Source of the DNA: an uncultured Acidimicrobiia bacterium
Lineage (GTDB): Bacteria; Actinomycetota; Acidimicrobiia; UBA5794
Direction: 5' to 3'
NCBI GenBank assembly: GCA_905480055.1
Contig: CAJQOW010000092.1
Location: 1-5,923 of the forward strand
Length of the DNA stretch: 5,923 nt
Part shown: one piece after another, positions 1 to 5,095 of the stretch
Layout of the letters: each line of letters begins with the position of its first letter
Position numbering within the stretch: position 1 is the first letter of the stretch
Program-made: the position numbers and the translations under genes
The notes under the pieces: generated by a model
Database searches by the model: none
The model's input: only the letters and a program-made list of their open reading frames with translations
Told to the model about the DNA's origin: nothing

Positions 1-2
1 GC

Positions 3-374
3 AACGTTCGCCTCGTCGAGGATCACGCGATCGGCCGCACCCTCGGCGGTGCCACATCCGCTGATACCGCCGTGGTGCTTGACTTCCTGAGATATCGTCG
101 GACCACGCAACTCGCCGCAGAGGCACTCGTTCGAAGGGGCCTGACTCTGGTCGCCATCACCGACGGTCCGCTGTCACCGCTCGCCGCGCTCACCGACCTG
201 TGGTGCCACGTGACCGTACCTGCGGTTGGACCATTCGACAGCTCCTTGCCAGCTGTTGCAGGAGCAGAGTTGCTCGTTGCCCAGGTGGCGCGGGACATGC
301 CCAAGACCGCTACCAGCAGAATCGACGAGACCGAATCCCTGTGGGAGTCAACCGAGACCTTCCTCCGGAGCTGA
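3..374 (+). CDS. MurR/RpiR-family transcriptional regulator, C-terminal SIS domain (5' end missing)
   Basis: The open frame runs in from the left edge with no start and ends at TGA 372-374, leaving 123 visible residues. They match the second half of the SIS (sugar isomerase) domain of MurR/RpiR regulators: a strand and loop with DFLRYRRTT, a helix, the strand and turn LVAITDGPLSPLAALTD, then VPAVGPFDSSLPAVAGAELLVAQVA and an acidic C-terminal tail. Family members bind DNA through an N-terminal helix-turn-helix (outside this window) and sense phosphosugars or related metabolites through the SIS domain. The loop that is usually S-x-S-G-x-T in phosphosugar binders reads D-F-L-R-Y-R-R-T-T here, as I recall for an actinobacterial-style subgroup, so the ligand may not be a classical phosphosugar. 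The 147-bp gap to the next gene argues that it is a separate unit. Family is fairly sure; target and ligand are unknown. Confidence 0.8.
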   Translation, partial: NVRLVEDHAIGRTLGGATSADTAVVLDFLRYRRTTQLAAEALVRRGLTLVAITDGPLSPLAALTDLWCHVTVPAVGPFDSSLPAVAGAELLVAQVARDMPKTATSRIDETESLWESTETFLRS

Positions 375-506
375 TGCTGGACACGATTCGAGCTTGCCGT
401 CGGCCTGCTGCGCTCACGAATTCGACTAGCCACGGAGGGTGGTCGCTGCGTATGCTGTCCTCCGCCCTTCCATCCGGGCAGCCGATGCACCCGGGCGCCG
501 ACTTCA

Positions 507-513
507 GAGGGGA
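507..513 (+). promoter_or_regulatory. Ribosome binding site GAGGGGA for the 521 start
   Basis: GAGGGGA sits 7 bases before ATG 521. It decides the start of the following gene: the reading frame stays open upstream to about position 200, but that stretch overlaps the end of the RpiR-like gene and has no comparable site. Confidence 0.7.
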
Positions 514-520
514 CCACGCA

Positions 521-1024
521 ATGACGACACCGCCCGACGAGCCGTTCCAGTCCCTGAAGGACGCTTGGCAGCTGTATGTCGATATGACCGAGGACGTCGC
601 TGCGGCACACGCACGGGCAGTGTTGAACGACGAGCAACCCAGCGAGCTGTGGACGGGCCTTCCCGAGAGGATCAACTCCACGCAGATCGCGATCGATGAG
701 CTCGCGGGACCGTCGGACACATTCAAGGAGCGACGGCACAACCGGGCCGAACGGCACGAGATCGCAGGGGTGAACGAAGCACTTGGCTCCGCGCACAAGG
801 CCATGGTCGACAGGGCCAATGCCGAAGTCACCTATCTCAAAAACGAACAGCGCGTGCAGTCATCGATCGACGCAGGGGACGCCGTCGACTACGACGCTCT
901 TGAGCGAGATCGCTCCCACCTCACAACATCGAAGGACACCCTCGCACAGGCGCGGGCAAACCTCGCTCTTCGCATCGAGAACCTCGCCGACTCCAGTGGA
1001 AGTGGCCTCTTCGACAAGCCGTAG
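521..1024 (+). CDS. Hypothetical charged alpha-helical protein, 167 aa
   Basis: I do not recognise this protein. The ATG at 521 has a GAGGGGA site 7 bases upstream and the frame ends at TAG 1022-1024. The product has no cysteine, no signal peptide and no membrane segment, so it should be cytoplasmic. It is rich in Ala, Asp, Glu, Arg and Thr, and residues 9-60 and about 66-156 look mostly helical. The second half carries heptad-like spacing (LKNEQ, VDYDALERDRSHL, LAQARANLALRIENL), suggesting a coiled coil or helical hairpin. A Pro/Asp N-terminus and a Ser/Gly-rich C-terminus (SSGSGLFDKP) look disordered. It precedes the lipoprotein gene by 193 bp on the same strand, so it is probably a separate transcript or loosely coupled. 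By appearance it could be a structural or adaptor protein, but no function can be assigned. It is likely a real gene because of the start signal and plausible composition. Confidence 0.72.
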   Translation: MTTPPDEPFQSLKDAWQLYVDMTEDVAAAHARAVLNDEQPSELWTGLPERINSTQIAIDELAGPSDTFKERRHNRAERHEIAGVNEALGSAHKAMVDRANAEVTYLKNEQRVQSSIDAGDAVDYDALERDRSHLTTSKDTLAQARANLALRIENLADSSGSGLFDKP

Positions 1025-1150
1025 CGGGTCAGCGGCGACACCATCCCCCCCTCGGGCGATACGTCGTCATGGACAGACACCCAGATGCGCGCACGCAACG
1101 CTCCGTGCCACCTGCGTCCAGCTTTGCCCAGCCCCACCAACATCGTACGC

Positions 1151-1182
1151 TGGCAACGGGCGGTTCACGGCGCCCCTAGGAT
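1151..1182 (+). promoter_or_regulatory. Candidate promoter of the lipoprotein gene
   Basis: TAGGAT at 1177-1182 resembles an actinobacterial sigma-70-type -10 box (TAnnnT). TGGCAA at 1151-1156 is a poor -35 candidate and its 20-base spacer is long, so the call rests mainly on the -10. It lies 35 bases before ATG 1218, inside the 193-bp gap after the helical-protein gene, a sensible place for a new transcript to begin. Confidence 0.3.
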
Positions 1183-1187
1183 CTTCG

Positions 1188-1199
1188 TCAGTCGACTGA
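1188..1199. promoter_or_regulatory. Perfect 12-bp palindrome, possible operator
   Basis: TCAGTCGACTGA reads identically on both strands. It begins 5 bases after the candidate -10 box and ends 6 bases before the AAGGAG ribosome binding site of the lipoprotein gene. A dimeric repressor could bind here and block initiation or elongation. It has no loop, so it would make a poor RNA hairpin. Function is inferred from position only. Confidence 0.3.
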
Positions 1200-1205
1200 G
1201 CACGC

Positions 1206-1211
1206 AAGGAG
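1206..1211 (+). promoter_or_regulatory. Ribosome binding site AAGGAG
   Basis: AAGGAG lies 6 bases before ATG 1218, near-ideal spacing, and fixes the start of the lipoprotein so that its basic N-terminus and signal sequence are included. Confidence 0.7.
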
Positions 1212-1217
1212 AACGAC

Positions 1218-1679
1218 ATGCGCACAGCCAGAGATACACGCCGGCCTCGGATCGCCCTATTCATCGCCCTGATGGCAGCGATTCTGCTGGTTTCGGCGTG
1301 CTCGGAGGGCACTACCCCAACCACGGGCGAAGGTGGCGGAGAAACACCAGAGGCTCCGGCAACGACAGAGGCTCCGGCGACCACGGAGGCTCCGGCGACG
1401 ACGCAGGCTCCCTCCGGCGGCAGCGAGTCGGGTTCAGATGACTCGTCCACGAATTCAGCCGCGATCTGGGTGCTGATCATCCTTGGTGTCATCATTCTCG
1501 GAGTGGTCATCTGGTTCGCCAGCCGCAGCGGCGCCAAGAAGGGTGCTGAGCAGCAACGCCAAGCAGAGCTCGCCGCACAGCAGCAGGCCGAGCAGGCTGC
1601 CCGTCAGGCCCAGCTGGATGCACAGACCCCGCCGCCACCACCACCGGCAGCTCCCGAAGACGATCTGCCCCAGGGGTAG
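1218..1679 (+). CDS. Small lipoprotein with Thr/Pro repeat linker, internal transmembrane helix and Gln/Pro-rich cytoplasmic tail
   Basis: The 153-aa product has five visible parts. Residues 1-27 form a lipoprotein signal peptide: basic start (RR at 8-9, R11), hydrophobic core 12-25, and lipobox VSA before Cys28. Residues 29-80 are a low-complexity Thr/Pro/Ala/Glu/Gly/Ser linker, including three EAPATT repeats at 45-62. Residues 81-101 are a strong transmembrane helix. Arg/Lys at 103-108 mark its inner side, and 111-136 are a Gln/Ala-rich helical stretch followed by six prolines (138-143) and an acidic tail. The positive-inside rule gives N-in, linker outside, C-in. If Cys28 is lipidated, the linker is tied to the outer membrane face at both ends, which is uncommon. 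Alternatively the first segment stays as an uncleaved helix. No enzymatic domain is seen; a membrane scaffold or linker is the natural guess. It precedes the membrane hydrolase gene by 77 bp and may be cotranscribed. Confidence 0.82.
   Translation: MRTARDTRRPRIALFIALMAAILLVSACSEGTTPTTGEGGGETPEAPATTEAPATTEAPATTQAPSGGSESGSDDSSTNSAAIWVLIILGVIILGVVIWFASRSGAKKGAEQQRQAELAAQQQAEQAARQAQLDAQTPPPPPPAAPEDDLPQG
1350..1403 (+). repeat. Three tandem 18-bp coding repeats (EAPATT)
   Basis: Copies at 1350-1367, 1368-1385 and 1386-1403 each begin GAGGCTCCGGC and encode Glu-Ala-Pro-Ala-Thr-Thr. They differ only in the last seven bases, and a degenerate fourth copy (CAGGCTCC) starts at 1404. The array encodes the extracytoplasmic linker of the lipoprotein. 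Near-identity at the DNA level suggests recent slippage or unequal recombination, so copy number may vary between strains. Confidence 0.85.
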
Positions 1680-1744
1680 TTCCCTCGGGCGACGCCCAGA
1701 TGTGACGCCGGCAGGTGACCTGACCGCGTCGAGAGCAACCGATG

Positions 1745-1750
1745 AAGGGA
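1745..1750 (+). promoter_or_regulatory. Ribosome binding site AAGGGA selecting the 1757 start
   Basis: AAGGGA lies 6 bases before ATG 1757. The in-frame ATG at 1742 overlaps its upstream edge and has only a weak GAGAG ahead of it, so 1757 is the better start. Confidence 0.6.
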
Positions 1751-1756
1751 TGCAAG

Positions 1757-3760
1757 ATGGAACGCTCTGAGATGCTCATGACCGTGGCCAGCAAGGTCAA
1801 CGATCGGATCAACCCTGTCCTGAGCGGACCGAGCGCACCGCTCAAGACACGCGCACTGTTTGCCGCGTTCGGGCCCTCGCTGATGCCCCGTGCAGCCGTG
1901 CATCAGGGCATCGCTGCAGGGCTGTCGGTTCTTGCAGGCGAACTCGTCGGCCGAGGTGTCGATGCGGGCATACGGCGCGTTGTGCCCAACTCGTCCCCGT
2001 TTGCAATCCGGATGGCGGCGCGTGCCGTCGCAACAAGCGCTGGCCTGGCGCTGAGTCGGATCCCCGAGACCGATGACGAACCAACCGCCAAGGCGTCGGT
2101 TCGGGCGGCTGGGCGGTTGCTCGCATCCGGGGCCGCAGGAAGCGCTATCTACGAGGCCGGCATGGAAGCGCGCAACCGCGTACCGTCGAAATCCGGGCTC
2201 AGGCCAATCGTCATGGGCGCCGCTGGTTTCGCAGGAGCCATGTACTACTCCAAGGAGCTCCTGGCCGAGCGCGAGTCCGTGATCGAGCCGTGGAGCGAGG
2301 ACGACAAACGGGCCACGCTCCCGGCATCGATCGGCATCGGGTTCGCGGTCGCATCGCTCGGACGCGGAATCGGAAGTGCGTTCATGGCGTCGAGGCGGAG
2401 TTCCGTTCGATACTTCGGTGAGGATCGAGGCCACGCTGCGATCGGCAGGGCCTTGAACGCGGGTGTGTGGGCGATTGGGGGAACCGCCTTCTACTTCAGC
2501 GTTGTCGGCTTGATCGCTCGCAAGAACGAAGAGATCGAGCCCGCCTATGCGACGCCACCGGACAACCCATACGTGTCGGCAGGCACGAAGAGCATCTCAC
2601 CCTTCAATGAACTAGGGCTCCAGGGAAGACGTTTCGTCACGGACGTCGTCACTCCGGACCTCATCGAGTCCACGATGGGCGAGAAGGCCATCGCCCACCC
2701 GATTCGGTGCTTCGTCGGTGTCAACAGCGACCCGCTGTACCCATCCGGCCGTTCCGAGATGATGCTCGATGAGATGGAGCGTCTCGGAGCCTTCGATCGA
2801 TCCCATTTGCTGTTGTTCTGCCCTACCGGCACCGGTTGGGTCGACCAGACGATGATCGAGGCGATGGAGCTGTACACGCGAGGCGATGTCGCAACTGCTT
2901 GCATCCAGTACGGGCGAGGCCCGTCGTTCCTCGAGGTGCAGAAAGTCGCCCTCGGCAGGACACAGTTCCGAGGATTGCTGTGGGGCGTCAAGATGCGACT
3001 TGCCTCGGTGCCTGAGGAGAAACGTCCGAAGGTCGTCATATTCGGCGAGAGCCTCGGGTCATGGGCTTCGTCAGACGTGGTGATGTTCCAGGGCATCGAA
3101 GGATTCGACCACTATGGGATCGACCATGCGCTCTGGTTCGGCCTGGTCGGACTCGCCAAGTGGTCCAAGACGGGTATGCGTGAGGGTCGGGGCCAGCTGG
3201 TCTCCCCCGGAACAGTCAAGGCGTTCGACAACTTCGGTGAGTACGAGGAGCTGTCGGAGGATGAGCGCAAGAAGCTCCGTGCGGTCATTGTTGACCACGA
3301 CAACGATCCCATCGCGCAGATGTCCTTCCGTTGGGCCGTGAAACGTCCACCGTGGTTGACGGGAAGCGCACGGGGCCGCAACGTTCCCGAAGGCATGCAA
3401 TGGGTGCCGCTCATCACCTTCGTCCAGATCATGATTGACGCCATGAACGCAATGCGCGTGGTGCCGGGCCAGTTCAAGTCATTCGGCCACGACTATCGCG
3501 GCGACACGGCTGACTTCGTCCATGCCGCGTACCAGCTTGCACCTGCCACCGAGGAACAGCGTCACAACGTCCACGAGACGCTCCTCAAGCTCGAAGTGGA
3601 ACGCGGCGAGCGGATCAAGGATGCCAAGGCAGCGGCAAGCGATGCTGGCGACAAGCCAGCACGAGCGAAACGGGTTCTCCTGCGCGACCGTGGCGTCATC
3701 GACGTCGATGAAGCGGCGATCGAGGTGACCGCTGGCGACGCTCCCGCCGATATCCAGTAG
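1757..3760 (+). CDS. Membrane-associated alpha/beta-hydrolase (PF10081-type, with PF15420-like N-terminal region)
   Basis: The 667-aa product has an Ala/Gly-rich N-terminal half with likely membrane segments near residues 150-166, 190-212 and 235-254, plus weaker ones before 110. The family's catalytic region follows. Landmarks are the entry motif LGLQGRRF (about 286-293), PIRCFVG (315-321), PTGTGW (356-361), GDVATACIQY (376-385), the nucleophile elbow GESLG with Ser432, HDNDP with Asp517, PPWL, a WVPLITFVQ stretch, and GHDYRG with His578. This gives a complete Ser-Asp-His set, so it is probably active as an esterase, lipase or acyl-hydrolase at the cytoplasmic membrane; the substrate is unknown. 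The usual QYSY reads QYGR here. Residues from about 600 form a charged, Ala-rich C-terminal extension. The start at 1757 is preferred over 1742 because of AAGGGA 6 bases upstream. A SpoIIAA-like gene follows after 26 bp, probably in the same operon. Confidence 0.88.
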   Translation: MERSEMLMTVASKVNDRINPVLSGPSAPLKTRALFAAFGPSLMPRAAVHQGIAAGLSVLAGELVGRGVDAGIRRVVPNSSPFAIRMAARAVATSAGLALSRIPETDDEPTAKASVRAAGRLLASGAAGSAIYEAGMEARNRVPSKSGLRPIVMGAAGFAGAMYYSKELLAERESVIEPWSEDDKRATLPASIGIGFAVASLGRGIGSAFMASRRSSVRYFGEDRGHAAIGRALNAGVWAIGGTAFYFSVVGLIARKNEEIEPAYATPPDNPYVSAGTKSISPFNELGLQGRRFVTDVVTPDLIESTMGEKAIAHPIRCFVGVNSDPLYPSGRSEMMLDEMERLGAFDRSHLLLFCPTGTGWVDQTMIEAMELYTRGDVATACIQYGRGPSFLEVQKVALGRTQFRGLLWGVKMRLASVPEEKRPKVVIFGESLGSWASSDVVMFQGIEGFDHYGIDHALWFGLVGLAKWSKTGMREGRGQLVSPGTVKAFDNFGEYEELSEDERKKLRAVIVDHDNDPIAQMSFRWAVKRPPWLTGSARGRNVPEGMQWVPLITFVQIMIDAMNAMRVVPGQFKSFGHDYRGDTADFVHAAYQLAPATEEQRHNVHETLLKLEVERGERIKDAKAAASDAGDKPARAKRVLLRDRGVIDVDEAAIEVTAGDAPADIQ

Positions 3761-3776
3761 AGATCAATCGCAACTC

Positions 3777-3781
3777 GGAGG
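3777..3781 (+). promoter_or_regulatory. Ribosome binding site GGAGG for a GTG start
   Basis: GGAGG ends 5 bases before GTG 3787. It supports this non-ATG start over the in-frame ATG four codons downstream (3799), which is too far from the site. Confidence 0.65.
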
Positions 3782-3786
3782 TTGAA

Positions 3787-4137
3787 GTGATCCAACAAAT
3801 GAGAAACAGCGAGGACAACGTTCTCGGGTATCGCGTCGTCGGCGACGTGACAAAGGAGGACTACGGCACGCTGGTGCCCTCGGTCGAGGCTGCGGTGAAA
3901 CAGTACGGAGCGATCAGACTTCTCATCGACATGTCGGATTTCACATGGGAGAAGGTCGACGCGTGGGGATCGGATTTCGGTTTCGGCAAGGAATTCAAGA
4001 ACTCGATCGAGCGCATGGCGCTCGTCGGCGATCAGTCATGGGGCAAGTACATGGCGAAGCTCGCACAGCCGTTCTACGCACAGCAGGTTGAATGGTTCGA
4101 GGATGAGGACAAGGCTTGGACCTGGGCCAAGAGCTGA
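3787..4137 (+). CDS. SpoIIAA-like (STAS/SEC14-like, PF11964-type) protein, 116 aa
   Basis: The GTG start at 3787 has GGAGG 5 bases upstream and the frame ends at TGA 4135-4137. The protein follows the SpoIIAA-like family along its full length: an opening strand with GYRVVGDVTKEDY (14-26), a helix LVPSVEAAVKQYG (29-41), the strand IRLLIDMSDF (43-52), a helix containing W60, F64 and F70, then RMALVGDQSW (76-85) and a final strand and helix with VEWFEDEDKAWTW (101-113). Family lengths are typically about 115-125, so it is complete. It has no signal peptide or membrane segment. The fold resembles STAS and SEC14 domains, which bind partner proteins or hydrophobic ligands, but the family's biochemical role is poorly defined. 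With only 26 bp separating it from the membrane hydrolase, it is probably a cotranslated partner or a lipid- or protein-binding accessory, which is inference. Confidence 0.87.
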   Translation: MIQQMRNSEDNVLGYRVVGDVTKEDYGTLVPSVEAAVKQYGAIRLLIDMSDFTWEKVDAWGSDFGFGKEFKNSIERMALVGDQSWGKYMAKLAQPFYAQQVEWFEDEDKAWTWAKS

Positions 4138-4153
4138 CCTCGACGCACCACCG

Positions 4154-4196
4154 AACCGTGAGGCGGTAGTGGCGACGCTGGCCTCACCCGACGGTT
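4154..4196. terminator. Interrupted inverted repeat at the convergent junction, possible bidirectional terminator
   Basis: GTGAGGC (4158-4164) pairs perfectly with GCCTCAC (4181-4187) across a 16-base loop. The stem is extended by AACC (4154-4157) with GGTT (4193-4196) across a 5-base bulge. It begins 16 bases after the stop of the SpoIIAA-like gene and overlaps the last codons of the minus-strand transporter. There is no T-run on either strand, so it is at best a weak or non-canonical terminator. Confidence 0.35.
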
Positions 4197-5047
4197 GAGT
4201 CCGGCATCCTTCTTCCAAGCTCGGCTCCGAGAGGCAGCAGGATCACGAGTCCCACGAGGGCGGCAACCATGACCGTGGTCACCACGTCCGGCTGATCGGA
4301 GAAGTTCTGCGCCGCAACGACGAGAGCGGCCGAGATGTTGCGCTGGGCTGTTCCGAGTCCGAGCACCGATCGCGTACCGGGGTCCGATCCACCCGAGACA
4401 AAACCCAAGCCCAGCATGATCAGGATGAACAGGATCATGGCGATGAAGCCACCCGTCCCGAAGAGGGAAACGATGCCGTCCCACTGAAGGATGATCCCTC
4501 CCGCAAGGAGGAACAGCAGGGCGATGGAGGAGGCCTGGGTCATGATCGGCTGCAGCCCGTCTGCCGTACCCGCCCATCTTGCCTTCATGCCGAGACCGAT
4601 GGCCAGGGGAAGCATCATCAGGAAGATCAGCGAACTTGCGATATCCCAGGCACTCACTGTGGCACCGGAAAGGATGAGTGGCAGGACGATCGGCATATAC
4701 GCGACGGTGACGACCATCAACAACACCATCAGCCCTACGGAGAACGCGACGTTGCCCTTCGCCGCCTGCGCGAGCTTCGGGAGGAACGGCGCACCAGCCG
4801 CGGTCGCCAGGAGAACGAGACCCGTGTAGATGTCGTCGTCGAGATCCATGACCGCCTGAATCCCCCAGACAACGAGAGGGGCAGCAACGAAGTTGACCAA
4901 CAAGGCGAGCACGACCATGCGGACATTCTTGAGCGGAGCGATGATCTCTGGCATGGTCAAGCTGAGTCCCATCGCCAACATCGATGAGACGACGAACACC
5001 AGTACCGATACCTGCACGATCGCCAGCAGCGCGTCCACTATCTGCAT
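4184..5047 (-). CDS. Bile acid:sodium symporter (BASS/SBF-like) family transporter, divergent
   Basis: The 287-aa product is almost wholly hydrophobic, with about nine or ten membrane segments (roughly 8-27, 43-62, 74-92, 99-126, 135-155, 166-188, 200-217, 228-247, 256-275). This fits the two inverted five-helix repeats of the BASS fold. Family marks are the early LAMGLSLTMPEI (24-35), the AAGAPFLPKLAQAAKGNVAFSVGL region (83-106, the first helix crossover), and LGLGTAQRNISAAL (229-242, the second crossover, with Q235, R236 and N237). Members import organic anions such as bile acids, sulfated steroids or keto-acids with sodium. Key sodium-site motifs are only loosely kept, so substrate and coupling ion are uncertain. 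The start has GAGGGGAG directly before it, an unusually tight spacing. The maturase gene ends 48 bp upstream on the same strand, suggesting one operon. Confidence 0.82.
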   Translation of the reverse strand: MQIVDALLAIVQVSVLVFVVSSMLAMGLSLTMPEIIAPLKNVRMVVLALLVNFVAAPLVVWGIQAVMDLDDDIYTGLVLLATAAGAPFLPKLAQAAKGNVAFSVGLMVLLMVVTVAYMPIVLPLILSGATVSAWDIASSLIFLMMLPLAIGLGMKARWAGTADGLQPIMTQASSIALLFLLAGGIILQWDGIVSLFGTGGFIAMILFILIMLGLGFVSGGSDPGTRSVLGLGTAQRNISAALVVAAQNFSDQPDVVTTVMVAALVGLVILLPLGAELGRRMPDSTVG

Positions 5048-5055
5048 CTCCCCTC
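5048..5055 (-). promoter_or_regulatory. Ribosome binding site GAGGGGAG abutting the transporter start
   Basis: Read on the minus strand, GAGGGGAG directly precedes ATG 5047-5045. Pairing through its first GAGG leaves a 4-base spacer, short but workable. No other start near the beginning of the first membrane helix has a better site. Confidence 0.5.
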
Positions 5056-5095
5056 GTTGAACCCTCGGCGCCGTGCCGACGATGTCCCGGCTGGT

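Noticed and set aside
451..456. TATGCT as a -10 box for the helical-protein gene
   Set aside because: No acceptable -35 element lies 16-18 bases upstream, and a 4-of-6 match alone is common by chance.
200..520. Upstream extension of the helical-protein frame
   Set aside because: It overlaps the end of the RpiR-like gene, its translation is atypical, and the good ribosome binding site is at 507-513, favouring the start at 521.
23..796. Long minus-strand open frame of 257 codons
   Set aside because: It lies opposite the RpiR-like 3' end and the helical-protein gene and has low-complexity Arg/Ser-rich composition with no recognisable domain. Long antisense frames are expected in GC-rich DNA.
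1687..1697. GGGC-GAC-GCCC mini-hairpin after the lipoprotein stop as a terminator
   Set aside because: The stem is only 4 bp with a 3-base loop and no T-run. Such short GC stems are frequent here and the next gene is close downstream.
1604..2434. Minus-strand open frame of 276 codons
   Set aside because: It is antisense to the lipoprotein tail and the hydrolase N-terminal region, whose plus-strand products show clear family or topology signals. Its own translation is His/Arg/Cys-rich and resembles no family.
4074..4577. Minus-strand open frame of 167 codons overlapping the transporter 3' end
   Set aside because: It is an alternate frame of the transporter gene, His/Arg/Gly-rich, and overlaps the SpoIIAA-like gene; the two genes on either side have clear family signatures.
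5069..5083. TCGGC/GCCGA stem between the maturase and transporter genes
   Set aside because: A 5-bp stem with no T-run in a short same-strand gap is not convincing as a terminator or attenuator.
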